A stretch of 64,000 bases of DNA from Xanthomonas sp. 3793 (GTDB taxonomy: Bacteria > Pseudomonadota > Gammaproteobacteria > Xanthomonadales > Xanthomonadaceae). The notes beneath the pieces were generated by a model. It was given only the letters and a program-made list of their open reading frames with translations. It ran no database searches and was not told the DNA's origin. This document shows, in pieces, positions 32,337 to 41,742 of this stretch (position 1 is its first letter; every line of letters starts with the position of its first letter). The position numbers were made by a program, and so were the translations under genes. The stretch is taken from contig NZ_JANTYU010000001.1 in the NCBI RefSeq assembly GCF_024806835.1, forward strand, positions 372,001-436,000, given 5' to 3'.

Positions 32337-33092
32337 CGTACTTGCAGCGTGTCCTGCGATGGTGGGCGGGCAAGGGCCCTGCAGCAAAGGCGCAGCGGTG
32401 AGGGCGCGGTGCCCTCGCCGCTCGCGGGACACGCCGTGAACCCGTCCATGGGGGCTCGATGGCGGCATCCATGCCGCCAACGGTCCCGCAATCGGCGAGG
32501 ACACCGCACCAGACAGTTGGCTGGTGGTTTTGTTGAAGAACGAAACCACCGCCTCGTGCGGTTTGCGGGTTGCGGGTTGCTGTGCTGAAACTTCACGCAC
32601 CGATCAACTCGACTGGTCCTTGTCCGCTCACCGTCGCGGGACCCTTGGCGGCATGGATGCCGCCACAGAGCTTACAGGGACGTACTTGCAGCGTGTCCCG
32701 CGATGGTGGGCGGGCAAGGGCCCTGCAGCGGGCGCGAAGACCTCGAGGGCGCGGTGCCCTCGCCGCTCGCGGGACACGCCGTGAACCCGTCCATGGGGGC
32801 TCGATGGCGGCATCCATGCCGCCAACGGTCCCGCAACCGGCGAGGACACCGCACCAGACAGTTGGCTGGTGGTTTTGTTGAAGAACGAAACCACCGCATC
32901 GTGCGGTTTGCGGTCTGCTGTGCTGAAACTTTGCGCACCGAAACTTTGCGCACCGATCAACTCGACTGGTCCTTGCCCGCCCACCGTCGCAGGACCCTTG
33001 GCGGCATGGATGCCGCCAAGTAGCTTACAGGGACGTACTTGCAGCGTGTCCTGCGATGGTGGGCGGGCAAGGGCCCTGCAGCAAAGCCGCAG
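32337..33092. repeat. Tandem intergenic repeat, about 2.2 copies of a 344-353 bp unit
   Basis: Unit starts, each reading CGTACTTGCAGCGTGTCC, lie at 32337, 32681 and 33034; the third copy stops after about 60 bases. Each full unit holds two 18-base near-palindromes GGCGGCAT-NN-ATGCCGCC (32461, 32647, 32806 and 33000; centres CC and GG alternate). Each unit junction is flanked by 25-base inverted arms: 32618-32642 with 32695-32719, and 32971-32995 with 33048-33072. No convincing coding frame is present and no transposase is near. The sequence resembles intergenic repeats I recall from other Xanthomonas genomes. It fills most of the 861-base gap between receptor 12 and metX. Confidence 0.92.
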
Positions 33093-33107
33093 ATCAACAG
33101 CGTTAAA

Positions 33108-33121
33108 AGGTGACATCACCT
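33108..33121. promoter_or_regulatory. Palindrome upstream of metX, possible operator
   Basis: AGGTGACATCACCT, two 6-base arms around CA, 75 bases before the metX start and just after the repeat array. No known regulator site is recognised. Confidence 0.3.
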
Positions 33122-33195
33122 AACGCAAGGGCTCAAACCGAGTCCCCATCCCGATTCACCATGCCGCCCACCGCCACGCCGGATAGAATTGCGAC

Positions 33196-34398
33196 ATGAC
33201 CGAATTCATTCCCCCTGGCACGCTATACCACTCCCTGCCTTCGCCGTTTCCGATGAAGCGCGGTGGTGAGCTGCATCAGGCTCGTGTGGCTTACGAGACC
33301 TGGGGCACGCTGGCTGCCGATCGCAACAACGCGGTGCTGATCGTCACCGGCTTGTCGCCCAACGCGCATGCGGCCGCAAATCAGGCCAACCCCGAGCCGG
33401 GTTGGTGGGAGGCGATGCTGGGGCCGGGCAAGCCGATCGATACCGAACGCTGGTTCGTGGTGTGCGTCAATTCGCTGGGCAGCTGCAAAGGTTCGACCGG
33501 GCCGGCCTCGATCGATCCGGCCACCGGCGAGCGCTATCGGTTGCGCTTTCCGGACCTGTCGATCGAAGACGTGGCCGATGCTGCCGCCGATGTGGTGCGC
33601 GCACTGGGCATCGAACAGCTCGCCTGCCTGATCGGTAACTCGATGGGCGGCATGACCGCACTGGCGCTGTTACTGCGGCACCAAGGCATTGCGCGCAGCC
33701 ACATCAACATCTCCGGCAGCGCGCAGGCGTTGCCGTTTTCCATTGCCATCCGCTCGCTGCAGCGCGAAGCGATCCGGCTGGATCCGCACTGGAACGGCGG
33801 CCACTACGACGACACGCGCTACCCGGAATCGGGCATGCGCATGGCACGCAAACTTGGCGTGATCACCTACCGCTCGGCGCTGGAATGGGACGGCAGGTTT
33901 GGTCGCGTACGCTTGGATTCCGAACAGGCCGACGACGACCCGTTCGGGCTGGAATTCCAGGTCGAAAGTTATCTGGAAGGCCACGCGCGCCGCTTCGTGC
34001 GCTTCTTCGATCCCAACTGCTATCTGTACCTGAGCCGCTCGATGGACTGGTTCGATCTGGCCGACTACGCCGAGCCGACTCCGGGCGCACAGACGCCATT
34101 GGCTGGCGCCCGCGGCCCCGGCGCGCCTGTTGGCATTGCGTCGGCAAGCCAGGGCTCCAGCGATGGCGAGGTGCTGGCCGGCCTGTCGCGTATCCGCATC
34201 GCACGCGCGCTGTCGATCGGCGCCAACACCGACATCCTGTTCCCGGTGCAGCAACAGGAACAGATCGCCGATGGCCTGCGCGCCGGCGGCGCCGATGCCC
34301 GTTTCATCGGCCTGGATTCGCCGCAGGGCCACGACGCCTTCCTGGTGGATTTCGCACGGTTCGGCCCGGCGGTCCGCGATTTTCTGGACGCCTGCTGA
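33196..34398 (+). CDS. metX: MetX-family acyltransferase, probably serine (or homoserine) O-succinyltransferase
   Basis: Alpha/beta-hydrolase acyltransferase of 400 residues, the usual MetX length. The catalytic triad is visible as Ser149 in the nucleophile elbow GNSMGG, Asp346 in GANTDILFP and His379 in SPQGHDAF. MetX enzymes transfer acetyl from acetyl-CoA to homoserine in methionine synthesis. In Xanthomonadales, however, members of this family have been assigned as L-serine O-succinyltransferases feeding cysteine synthesis, and the loop here reads NSLGSCKGSTGP rather than the LGGCQGTTGP usual in homoserine acetyltransferases, which fits that group. The exact substrate cannot be fixed by reading alone. 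The segment TPGAQTPLAGARGPGAPVG (about 296-314) looks like a flexible insertion before the last catalytic block. A small membrane protein gene follows closely. Confidence 0.85.
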   Translation: MTEFIPPGTLYHSLPSPFPMKRGGELHQARVAYETWGTLAADRNNAVLIVTGLSPNAHAAANQANPEPGWWEAMLGPGKPIDTERWFVVCVNSLGSCKGSTGPASIDPATGERYRLRFPDLSIEDVADAAADVVRALGIEQLACLIGNSMGGMTALALLLRHQGIARSHINISGSAQALPFSIAIRSLQREAIRLDPHWNGGHYDDTRYPESGMRMARKLGVITYRSALEWDGRFGRVRLDSEQADDDPFGLEFQVESYLEGHARRFVRFFDPNCYLYLSRSMDWFDLADYAEPTPGAQTPLAGARGPGAPVGIASASQGSSDGEVLAGLSRIRIARALSIGANTDILFPVQQQEQIADGLRAGGADARFIGLDSPQGHDAFLVDFARFGPAVRDFLDAC

Positions 34399-34499
34399 TT
34401 GCCAGGTCCAGAGCCACATCCAGAGCCAGATCACGCCCCTCGCAGACCGCCAGCAGCGTACTGCCACGCCGGCTGCTGGCCGGTCTGTTCGCGGTCGGC

Positions 34500-34799
34500 A
34501 TGCTCGGCCTGGTGCTCGCAGAACGGCTACCGGCTGCGATTGCGCTCTGGTACGCGGCAACCAGCATTGCCGCGCTGATCGCCTATCGGCTGGACAAGAC
34601 CGCAGCCACACGCGGCCAGCGCCGCACCCCGGAAGCCACCCTGCATGCCATCGCCTTGCTCGGTGGCTGGCCCGGCGCGCTGCTGGCGCAATCGCTGTTC
34701 CGGCACAAGACCGTCAAGACCTCGTTCCAGATCGCGTTCTGGGTCAGCGCGCTCGCAAACGCCGCGGCCCTGGCCTGGGCGGTGTATCTGACGCGCTGA
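34500..34799 (+). CDS. Small DUF1294 membrane protein
   Basis: About 99 residues from the first in-frame ATG. The signature YRLDKTAATRGQRRTPEATL, followed by LLGGWPGALLAQSLFRHKT and TSFQIAFWVSALANAAALAW, identifies the DUF1294 family, whose function is unknown. It is predicted to have two or three membrane segments. The frame is open upstream to the end of metX, and the preceding residues LPRRLLAGLFAVG look like the beginning of the first membrane helix, so translation probably starts earlier at a non-ATG codon close to the metX stop at 34398. Confidence 0.75.
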   Translation: MLGLVLAERLPAAIALWYAATSIAALIAYRLDKTAATRGQRRTPEATLHAIALLGGWPGALLAQSLFRHKTVKTSFQIAFWVSALANAAALAWAVYLTR

Positions 34800-34969
34800 A
34801 GCGCGCCATGCCTGCGCTTCGACTGCGCAACAGCGATGCAGGCGCGGCCGGTGCTCGGTACGGCAGGCCCACGCGTCCCCCCGGTCATGAGCGCGCCATC
34901 CACGCCCACCTTACGACTGCGCGCTTCGTTCTGTTGGCCGCTCCAGGACCCAGCCATGGCGAGGGCCGC

Positions 34970-36646
34970 TCACTCCAGCGGCTGCAGCGTTCCATCACGC
35001 ATGCGGTAATGCCGGTGCACCACACCGGCAGGCACGCTGTCGTGGGTGATCATCACCAGGCTGCGCTCGCCGAGTGCGGCGGCCAGATCCAGCAGCAAGG
35101 CGTGGGCGGTGTCCACGTCCAGGCCGTCGGTGGGTTCGTCGAGCAGCAGGATGGGAGCATCGCGCAACAGCGCGCGCGCCAGCGCGAGGCGACGTGCCTG
35201 GCCTGCGGAAAGCGTGGCGCCGTTTTCGCCCACCCAGGTGTCCAGACCACGTTGCGCACGGGCCCAGTCGTGCAGGCGCACCTGCTCCAACGCCTGCCAC
35301 ATCGCCGCATCGTCGGCAGCGGCATCGCCGATGGCCAGATTCTCGCGCGCGCTGCCGGCAAAAACCGGGGCGTTCTGCGGCAGCCAGGCGATGCGGCGAT
35401 GCCATTGCGCCTGTGCGCAGTCACGCAGATCGATGCCGGCGTAGCGCACCTGCCCGGCCTGCGGATCCCATAGCCGCAGCAGCAATGCCGACAAGGTGCT
35501 CTTGCCGCTGCCGCTGTCGCCACTGATGGCGATGCGCTCGCCATGCGCCAGGGTCAAATCGAGTGCGTGCAGCACCGGCCGTACGCCACCGGGCCACGCA
35601 AACGACACCTGCTGCAGTTGCAGCGTGCCAGTCCGTGGCATGTCGATGGCCTGCACGGGATCGTCGACCGACGGGGCTTGATCGACGATGACCTGCAAGC
35701 GCCGGGCAGCGACGCGCGCGCTTTGCAGCGACTGCAACGCAAGCCCGGCACCGGCCCATACCTCCAGCAGCGCCATGGTCAGAAACACCAGGCCGGCAGC
35801 CATGTCCGCTGCGATCAGCCCCCGCTCGGCGGCGTGCAGCGCAAGCCACAGCATGCCGGCCAGACCGAAGGCAGCGCAGACCGCGTGCAGCAGGTTGCCG
35901 GCGATCAGGCGACGCCGTTGCAGGCGGTCGCCCTGCCCCACGGCCGCCGCAGTGGCGTGAAGCCGATGCAGCCAGGCGCCTTGCGCATCGACCGCGGCCA
36001 GGTCGGCCGCACCTTCCAGGCCTTCGAACGCCTGCGTGCGCAATGCCGTGCGGTGCTGCGCACGCAACTGCTCGCGCTGCGCGCCGCCACGTGCGACCTG
36101 CCAGGGCACCAGCCCGCCGATCAACCCACCCAGCGCCAGCAACAACAGCGCCGCGGGCGGATAGATCAAGGCAGCGGCAACCGCGCCGGCCAGCCAGATG
36201 CCGAGCAGCGCCGACAGCGGCGCCAGCGCGCGCACGCTCAGGCCATCGACTTCGCCGATGTCCGACATCAGGCGCGCCAGCAGATCGCCGGTGCGCGTGG
36301 CCGACAGCCGCCCCGGCGCCAGCGGTAACGCACGACGGAAGAACCACACCCGTAGATCGCGGGCGATGCGCAAGGTGGCATCGTGGCCGATCAATTTTTC
36401 GCCATAGCGCGACACGATGCGCGCAAACGTCAACGCACGAATGCCGGCAGATGGCGAGAAGAAATTGAAGCCAGCCCCCATGCCGGCAACGCCAGCCAAT
36501 GCCGCGGCCGTGAGAAAGCTGCCGGACAGGCTCAGCAGGCCAACCCCGGCCAGCATGGTAACCAGCACCAGCAGCGCAGACAGCAACAGCCGCCAGGCGT
36601 GCCGGCGAAACACCCCGCTCAGCCGATCGTGGCGTGTGTCGTTCAT
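34970..36646 (-). CDS. cydC: Cytochrome bd assembly ABC exporter subunit CydC
   Basis: Fused membrane/ATPase half-transporter of 558 residues that pairs with CydD; the heterodimer exports glutathione and cysteine to the periplasm and is needed for cytochrome bd maturation. Six membrane helices occupy the first 300 or so residues. The ATPase domain has a Walker A of GDSGSGKST, the signature LSAGQARRLALARAL and a Walker B of ILLLDEPTDGLD. Its ATG overlaps the stop of cydD by four bases (ATGA), so the two are translationally coupled. A 170-base gap separates its end from the convergent DUF1294 gene. Confidence 0.94.
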   Translation of the reverse strand: MNDTRHDRLSGVFRRHAWRLLLSALLVLVTMLAGVGLLSLSGSFLTAAALAGVAGMGAGFNFFSPSAGIRALTFARIVSRYGEKLIGHDATLRIARDLRVWFFRRALPLAPGRLSATRTGDLLARLMSDIGEVDGLSVRALAPLSALLGIWLAGAVAAALIYPPAALLLLALGGLIGGLVPWQVARGGAQREQLRAQHRTALRTQAFEGLEGAADLAAVDAQGAWLHRLHATAAAVGQGDRLQRRRLIAGNLLHAVCAAFGLAGMLWLALHAAERGLIAADMAAGLVFLTMALLEVWAGAGLALQSLQSARVAARRLQVIVDQAPSVDDPVQAIDMPRTGTLQLQQVSFAWPGGVRPVLHALDLTLAHGERIAISGDSGSGKSTLSALLLRLWDPQAGQVRYAGIDLRDCAQAQWHRRIAWLPQNAPVFAGSARENLAIGDAAADDAAMWQALEQVRLHDWARAQRGLDTWVGENGATLSAGQARRLALARALLRDAPILLLDEPTDGLDVDTAHALLLDLAAALGERSLVMITHDSVPAGVVHRHYRMRDGTLQPLE

Positions 36647-38361
36647 GGCGCGCTCGCCGTCACGGTTGTGCCACGCAGATCGATCACCACATCGGCCCAG
36701 CGCATCACCGCGGGGCTGTGCGTTGCCAGCACCACCGCGCGGCCACGTGCAAATACGCCAAGCGTGCGCAGCAATTCGGCTTCGGTGTCCGGATCGAGAA
36801 ACGCGGTGGGTTCGTCCAGTAGCAGCAGATCCGGCTCGCGCAGCAGCAGCCGCGCCAATGCCACACGCCGCGCTTCGCCACCGGACAGGCCGAAGCCGCG
36901 CTCGCCGATCAGCGTGTCCAGGCCGGCCGGCAACTGCGCGGCGAAGCGCAGCACCTGCGCGGCATCGGCCAACGCGTGCAGGCGTGCGCTGCTGGCCTGC
37001 GGATCGGCCAGCCGCAGATTGTCGGCAATGCTGCCGTGAAACAGGTACGGCCGCTGGGTGGCATAGCCCACACGCGTGCCCGGGCGCAGCACTACACTGC
37101 CCGCTTCGGCTGGCAGCCAGCCGGCAAGCCCTTCCAGCAAGGTGCTCTTGCCGCTACCGCTGGCACCGATCACCGCCACGCGCTGCCCGGGCTGCAGGTC
37201 CAGCGAGAATTGCGTGATCACCGTGTGCGGCGCACCGGCCGGACGCAGTGCCAGAGCACGTGCCCGCAGCAACGGCGCATGCGCCTGTGCAGGCTCCAGG
37301 GCGTGTTGCGACAGCGCCGAGCCCGGCGCGCTGCCATCAACATCGTCGGGGAAGCCTTCCAGCAACCGCTCGGCCTCCGTCACTGCGGCCAGCGCGTTGG
37401 CGCGGTCGTGGTAATGCGCTGCAAGACGCCGCAACGGCGCAAAGAATTCCGGCGCCAGCAGCAGGCAGAACATGCCAGCACCCAGCGACGGCAGCCCATG
37501 CAAGTCGAGCATGCCCAGATAGCTCAAGCCGAAATACAAGGCCACGATCGCCACGCTCACCGAGGCGAAGAATTCCAGCACCGTGGACGACAGGAACGCG
37601 ATGCGCAGCACCTTGAGCGAACGCTCGCGCACGCCCTCCGCCGCCGCGGCAATGCCGCCCAGTTCGGCCTGGCCACGGCCATACACCCGCAGCAAGCCCA
37701 GCCCCTTCAGACGGTCGGCAAAGTGCCCGCCCATCCGTGCCAGCTCGCCGAGTTGCTCGCGACCTGCAGCTTCCGCACCCCATCCCACCAGCATCATGAA
37801 AAATGGAATCAACGGCGCGGTGAGCAACAGCACCAGGCCCACCACCCAATCGACCGAAAACACCGCAATCAGGATCACCGGCGGCACCAGCATGATCTCG
37901 GTGCGTGCCAGCTGATAGCCGACGAAATACCCTTCCAGCGCATCGGTGTGCGCCAGGCTCAACTCCCCCAGTTCGCCGCTGCGTTGCCGGCGTAGCCAGA
38001 GCGGGCCGTGCTGCACCAGACGGCGCGCGATGCGGGCACGCAATTCGCGCTTGGCCGCATCGGCCACCTCGCCGGTCAGCGATTGCGCACAGCCGTTGAG
38101 CAGTGCACGCCCGAGCAGCGCGACCAGCAACCCCACGCCCACGTTGCGTAACTGCGCCAAGGCCACGTGCTGCACCAGTACCGCTTGCACCAACCATGCG
38201 ATGGCCGCCGACTGCGCCAACAACAACACCCCAGACAACGCCACCGCCACAGCGGACAGCCGACGGGCACGCGCAGCGGGTGCGGCAAGCGCATCCAGCC
38301 ACTGGCCGCGTTGACGGCGCTGGGCGGGCGTTTCGCTGACTTGCACGCTGGGCTGGCTCAC
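36643..38361 (-). CDS. cydD: Cytochrome bd assembly ABC exporter subunit CydD
   Basis: ABC half-transporter of 572 residues, first gene of the cydDC unit. Membrane helices include ILIAVFSVDWVVGLVLLLTA. The ATPase part has GASGSGKST (Walker A), LSGGEARRVALARLL (signature) and DLLLLDEPTAFLD (Walker B), followed by the switch histidine in LATHSP. I start it at the GTG at 38361, giving VSQPSVQVSETPAQRR, because GAAGAGAG lies just upstream; the longer open frame adds 31 residues without a ribosome binding site. It is divergent from cydA, with an FNR-type palindrome in the shared 175-base control region. Confidence 0.93.
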   Translation of the reverse strand: MSQPSVQVSETPAQRRQRGQWLDALAAPAARARRLSAVAVALSGVLLLAQSAAIAWLVQAVLVQHVALAQLRNVGVGLLVALLGRALLNGCAQSLTGEVADAAKRELRARIARRLVQHGPLWLRRQRSGELGELSLAHTDALEGYFVGYQLARTEIMLVPPVILIAVFSVDWVVGLVLLLTAPLIPFFMMLVGWGAEAAGREQLGELARMGGHFADRLKGLGLLRVYGRGQAELGGIAAAAEGVRERSLKVLRIAFLSSTVLEFFASVSVAIVALYFGLSYLGMLDLHGLPSLGAGMFCLLLAPEFFAPLRRLAAHYHDRANALAAVTEAERLLEGFPDDVDGSAPGSALSQHALEPAQAHAPLLRARALALRPAGAPHTVITQFSLDLQPGQRVAVIGASGSGKSTLLEGLAGWLPAEAGSVVLRPGTRVGYATQRPYLFHGSIADNLRLADPQASSARLHALADAAQVLRFAAQLPAGLDTLIGERGFGLSGGEARRVALARLLLREPDLLLLDEPTAFLDPDTEAELLRTLGVFARGRAVVLATHSPAVMRWADVVIDLRGTTVTASAP

Positions 38362-38453
38362 ATGGCTCTCTTCAGGCGCTGCATCGCAGGCGATTGTAAG
38401 TCGCCACTGCCCACTGCGGGATGGACAGTGTGCCGCACCCGAGCGGGGCCGCA

Positions 38454-38467
38454 TTGATTTGGATCAA
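38454..38467. promoter_or_regulatory. FNR/ANR-type operator between cydDC and cydABX
   Basis: TTGATTTGGATCAA is a perfect match to the FNR-family half-sites TTGAT-N4-ATCAA. It lies 69 bases before the cydA ATG and 92 bases before the cydD start, so one dimer could serve both divergent units. It suggests oxygen-responsive control of the whole cytochrome bd locus. Confidence 0.75.
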
Positions 38468-38536
38468 CGCGCGCGGCGCGGCGGCGGCAGATGATCCGCC
38501 ATGTTCCTCACCGATACTCAACCAGGCCACCCCGCC

Positions 38537-40159
38537 ATGATCGACTCGACAGTTGTCGAACTGTCGCGGCTGCAATTCGCAGTCACCGCGATGTACCACT
38601 TCATCTTTCCGCCGCTGACCATGGGCCTGTCGTTCCTGCTCGGCATCATGGAAAGCGTCTACGTCATGACCGGCAAGCCGATCTGGCGGCGCATGACCAT
38701 GTTCTGGGGCGTATTGTTCGGCATCAACTTCGCCATGGGTGTCGGCACCGGCATCGTGATGGAGTTCGAGTTCGGCATGAACTGGTCGTACTACAGCCAT
38801 TACGTCGGCGACATCTTCGGCGCGCCGCTGGCGATCGAAGGGTTGATGGCGTTCTTCCTGGAAGCGACGTTCCTGGGCCTGTTCTTCCTGGGCTGGAACC
38901 GCCTGAGCAAGCTGCAGCACCTGATCACCACCTGGCTGGTGGCCTTGGGCAGCAACTTCTCTGCGCTGTGGATCCTGATCGCCAACGGCTGGATGCAGAA
39001 CCCGACCGGCGCGGTGTTCAACCCGGACACCATGCGTATGGAAGTGGTCGATTTCATGGCGGTGCTGTTCAACCCGGTGGCGCAGGCCAAGTTCGTGCAT
39101 ACCGTCAGCGCCGGCTACGTGCTCGGTGCGGTGTTCGTGATGTCGATCAGCGCGTTCTATCTGCTACGCGGCAAGCACACCGAGATGGCGCGCCGCTCGT
39201 TTGCGGTGGCCGCAGCCTTCGGCCTGTTGTCGTCGCTGTCGGTGGTGGTGCTCGGCGACGAGAGCGGCTACGCCGCCAACGAACACCAGAAGATGAAGCT
39301 GGCCGCGATCGAAGCGATGTGGGAGACCGAAGCCGCGCCGGCCGACTTCACCGCGTTCGGCATTCCCAACCAGCAGACCCATCGCAACGACTACGCGATC
39401 AAGATTCCGTACCTGATGGGCCTGATCGCCACGCGTTCGCTGGATCAGCCGATCCCCGGCATCCTGGAACTGGTCGGCCGTGCCGAACACCGCATCCGCG
39501 GCGGGCAGATCGCCTACGGCGCGCTACAACGCATCCGCACCAACAAGGACGATCTCGAAGCACGCAAGATCTTCGATGCGCATTGGCAGGATCTGGGCCA
39601 CGGCCTGCTGCTCAAGCGCTATCGCGACGACATCGGCAATGCCACGCCCGAGCAGATCGCGCAGGCGGCGATGGATACGGTGCCACGTGTGCTCCCGCTG
39701 TTCTGGACGTTCCGCATCATGGCAGGCATCGGCGTGTATCTCATCGCCTTCTTCGCCATTGCGTTCTGGTTCGCGTGCAAGCACACCTTCCAGGAAAAGC
39801 GCTGGTTCCTGACCCTGGCGTTGTGGACGCTGCCGTTGCCGTGGATCGCCATCGAGTGCGGTTGGTTCGTGGCCGAGTACGGCCGCCAGCCGTGGGCGGT
39901 TGAAGGCGTGCTGCCGACCTTCTATGCCGCATCGGGTCTGGATCTGTATGAAATCGTGTTGACCCTGGTCGGCTTCACCGCGCTGTACACCACGCTGCTG
40001 GTGATCGCGATCAAGCTGTCGCTGAAGACGATCCGCAAGGGCCCGGACGCGCTGTTTCCGCCGACGCAACGCAGCCCGTCACCGAACGGCGACTCGCCCG
40101 ACGCGTCCTCACCCCATGCCCCATTGAGCACCGGCGCACTGGCCGGCGGCGCACCGTAA
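38537..40159 (+). CDS. cydA: Cytochrome bd ubiquinol oxidase subunit I
   Basis: Quinol-oxidising subunit of 540 residues that carries all three haems of the high-affinity terminal oxidase. His21 in AMYHFIFPPL corresponds to the conserved N-terminal haem ligand. The stretch GDESGYAANEHQKMKLAAIE opens the periplasmic quinol loop, and GWFVAEYGRQPWAVEGVLPT is the hallmark near the C-terminal end. The loop is long, as in the E. coli bd-I enzyme rather than the short-loop CIO type. The ATG at 38537 (MIDSTVVELSRLQF) is preferred to an ATG twelve codons upstream because it matches the usual family N-terminus. A Pro/Ser-rich tail of about 40 residues follows the last helix. cydB starts 15 bases downstream. 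Confidence 0.96.
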   Translation: MIDSTVVELSRLQFAVTAMYHFIFPPLTMGLSFLLGIMESVYVMTGKPIWRRMTMFWGVLFGINFAMGVGTGIVMEFEFGMNWSYYSHYVGDIFGAPLAIEGLMAFFLEATFLGLFFLGWNRLSKLQHLITTWLVALGSNFSALWILIANGWMQNPTGAVFNPDTMRMEVVDFMAVLFNPVAQAKFVHTVSAGYVLGAVFVMSISAFYLLRGKHTEMARRSFAVAAAFGLLSSLSVVVLGDESGYAANEHQKMKLAAIEAMWETEAAPADFTAFGIPNQQTHRNDYAIKIPYLMGLIATRSLDQPIPGILELVGRAEHRIRGGQIAYGALQRIRTNKDDLEARKIFDAHWQDLGHGLLLKRYRDDIGNATPEQIAQAAMDTVPRVLPLFWTFRIMAGIGVYLIAFFAIAFWFACKHTFQEKRWFLTLALWTLPLPWIAIECGWFVAEYGRQPWAVEGVLPTFYAASGLDLYEIVLTLVGFTALYTTLLVIAIKLSLKTIRKGPDALFPPTQRSPSPNGDSPDASSPHAPLSTGALAGGAP

Positions 40160-40174
40160 GCCAGGAGAGACACC

Positions 40175-41326
40175 ATGGATTTCATCTTGCTCGACTACAC
40201 CACATTGCGCGTGATCTGGTGGCTGTTGCTCGGCGTATTGCTGTCCGGTTACGCGGTGATGGGCGGTTTCGATCTGGGCGTCGGCGCGCTGCTGCCGTTC
40301 GTGGCGAAAAACGATGCCGAACGTCGTCTGGTGATCAACACCGTCGGCCCGGTCTGGGAAGGCAACCAGGTATGGCTGATCCTGGGCGGTGGCGCGATCT
40401 TCGCTGCGTTCCCGCCGCTGTATGCGGTGAGTTTTTCCGGATTCTATCTGGCGATGTTCGTGATTCTGTTTGCGCTGATCCTGCGGCCGGTCGGCTTCAA
40501 GTTCCGCGGCAAACTGACGGACCAACGCTGGCGCAACAGTTGGGATTGGGCATTGTTCGTCGGCGGTTTCGTTCCGGCGTTGATCATGGGCGTGGCGGTT
40601 GGCAATGTCGTGCTGGGTGTTCCGTTCCATTTCGACGACAGCATGCGCATCTTCTACACCGGCAATCTGTTCGGGCTGCTGACGCCGTTCGCGCTGCTCG
40701 CCGGTCTGCTCAGCGTGGCGATGCTGATCGCCCACGGCGCGGCGATGCTGGTGCTCAAGACCAGTGGACCGGTGGCCGAACGCGCCGCGCGTATCGGCAG
40801 CCTCGCCGCGCTGGGTGCGGTGGCATTGTTTGCCGCAGCCGGCGCCTGGGTGGCGCTTGGCCTGCCCGGCTACGCCGTGACATCGGTGCTGGCGACCGAT
40901 GCGCAGACCAATCCACTGGCCAAGACCGCTGCACTGACGGCTAGCGGCGGCTGGCTATACAACTACGGCAGCATGCCGGCCACCTTGGTGGCGCCACTGG
41001 TCGGCCTGCTCGGGCTCGGGATGAGCGCAGTGCTGCTGCGTGCACGACGCGGCGGGCTGGCGTTCATCGCCTCGGGCAGCGCCATCATCGGCATCGTCTT
41101 TACCGTGGGGTTTGCGCTGTTCCCGTTCCTGCTGCCGTCCTCCACTGCACCGAGTGCCAGCCTGACGCTATGGGACGCTTCCAGCAGCCGTCTCACGCTG
41201 TGGATCATGCTGCTGGCCACCACCGTGTTCATGCCGATCGTGCTGGCCTACACGGCGTGGGTGTATCGCGTGCTCCGGGGCAAGGTGACTGCCGACGAAC
41301 TCTCCGCCAATCCCAATGCGTATTAG
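40175..41326 (+). CDS. cydB: Cytochrome bd ubiquinol oxidase subunit II
   Basis: Membrane subunit of 383 residues, the normal length for CydB. It opens with [30 protein letters not shown] and contains [24 protein letters not shown], both diagnostic. About nine hydrophobic segments are visible. A good ribosome binding site (AGGAGA) lies 7 bases before the ATG. It is cotranscribed with cydA and the tiny cydX gene. Confidence 0.96.
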   Translation: MDFILLDYTTLRVIWWLLLGVLLSGYAVMGGFDLGVGALLPFVAKNDAERRLVINTVGPVWEGNQVWLILGGGAIFAAFPPLYAVSFSGFYLAMFVILFALILRPVGFKFRGKLTDQRWRNSWDWALFVGGFVPALIMGVAVGNVVLGVPFHFDDSMRIFYTGNLFGLLTPFALLAGLLSVAMLIAHGAAMLVLKTSGPVAERAARIGSLAALGAVALFAAAGAWVALGLPGYAVTSVLATDAQTNPLAKTAALTASGGWLYNYGSMPATLVAPLVGLLGLGMSAVLLRARRGGLAFIASGSAIIGIVFTVGFALFPFLLPSSTAPSASLTLWDASSSRLTLWIMLLATTVFMPIVLAYTAWVYRVLRGKVTADELSANPNAY

Positions 41327-41410
41327 CTGACGCGGTTGCGGCGATGCCGGCATGTCGTCGCAGCTGCGCTCGCCTTCCCACTTCCTCAACGTTTTTCAGG
41401 AGCACACACG

Positions 41411-41527
41411 ATGTGGTACTTCGCCTGGATTCTCGGCACCGGTCTGGCGGCATTGGCCGCTGTTCTCAACGGCATGTGGTTCGAGGCGCGCGAGCCCGAG
41501 CGTGCGCATCGGCCTCAGGAAAAATAA
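41411..41527 (+). CDS. cydX: Small subunit CydX (YbgT family) of cytochrome bd
   Basis: A 38-residue single-helix protein, MWYFAWILGTGLAALAAV followed by LNGMWFEAREPE; the MWYFAWILG start is the signature of CydX, which stabilises the haems of the CydAB complex. CAGGAG lies 8 bases before the ATG. It sits 84 bases after cydB, the canonical position. A longer open frame upstream is not translated sequence of this family. Confidence 0.93.
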   Translation: MWYFAWILGTGLAALAAVLNGMWFEAREPERAHRPQEK

Positions 41528-41581
41528 TTGCGATGGATGCTTGCCGATTCCGCATTCCCTATGTAACATACGCGGCTCCTT

Positions 41582-41658
<77 letters not shown>

Positions 41659-41663
41659 GTTTC

Positions 41664-41700
41664 AAAACACAAAACCGGCCTCGTGCCGGTTTTGTGTTTT
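41664..41700. terminator. Bidirectional intrinsic terminator after tRNA-Pro
   Basis: Perfect 16-base arms from AAAACACAAAACCGGC to its complement around the loop CTCGT, with A and T runs built into the arms on both strands. It starts 6 bases after the tRNA. Confidence 0.9.
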
Positions 41701-41742
41701 CAGGCGCCGCCGCACGGATGTGCACGGTGCGGATGGTCTGTC

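Noticed and set aside
32337..33092. CRISPR array
   Set aside because: The units are about 350 bases long and similar throughout, with no spacers and no cas genes.
33093..33195. SAM or other riboswitch before metX
   Set aside because: Only a 14-base palindrome is visible; no multi-stem riboswitch core could be drawn in the 100 bases between the repeat and the start codon.
29312..33195. Insertion sequence or transposon between the receptor array and metX
   Set aside because: No transposase frame, terminal inverted repeats of IS type or target duplication found; the repeated DNA looks like a non-coding dispersed element.
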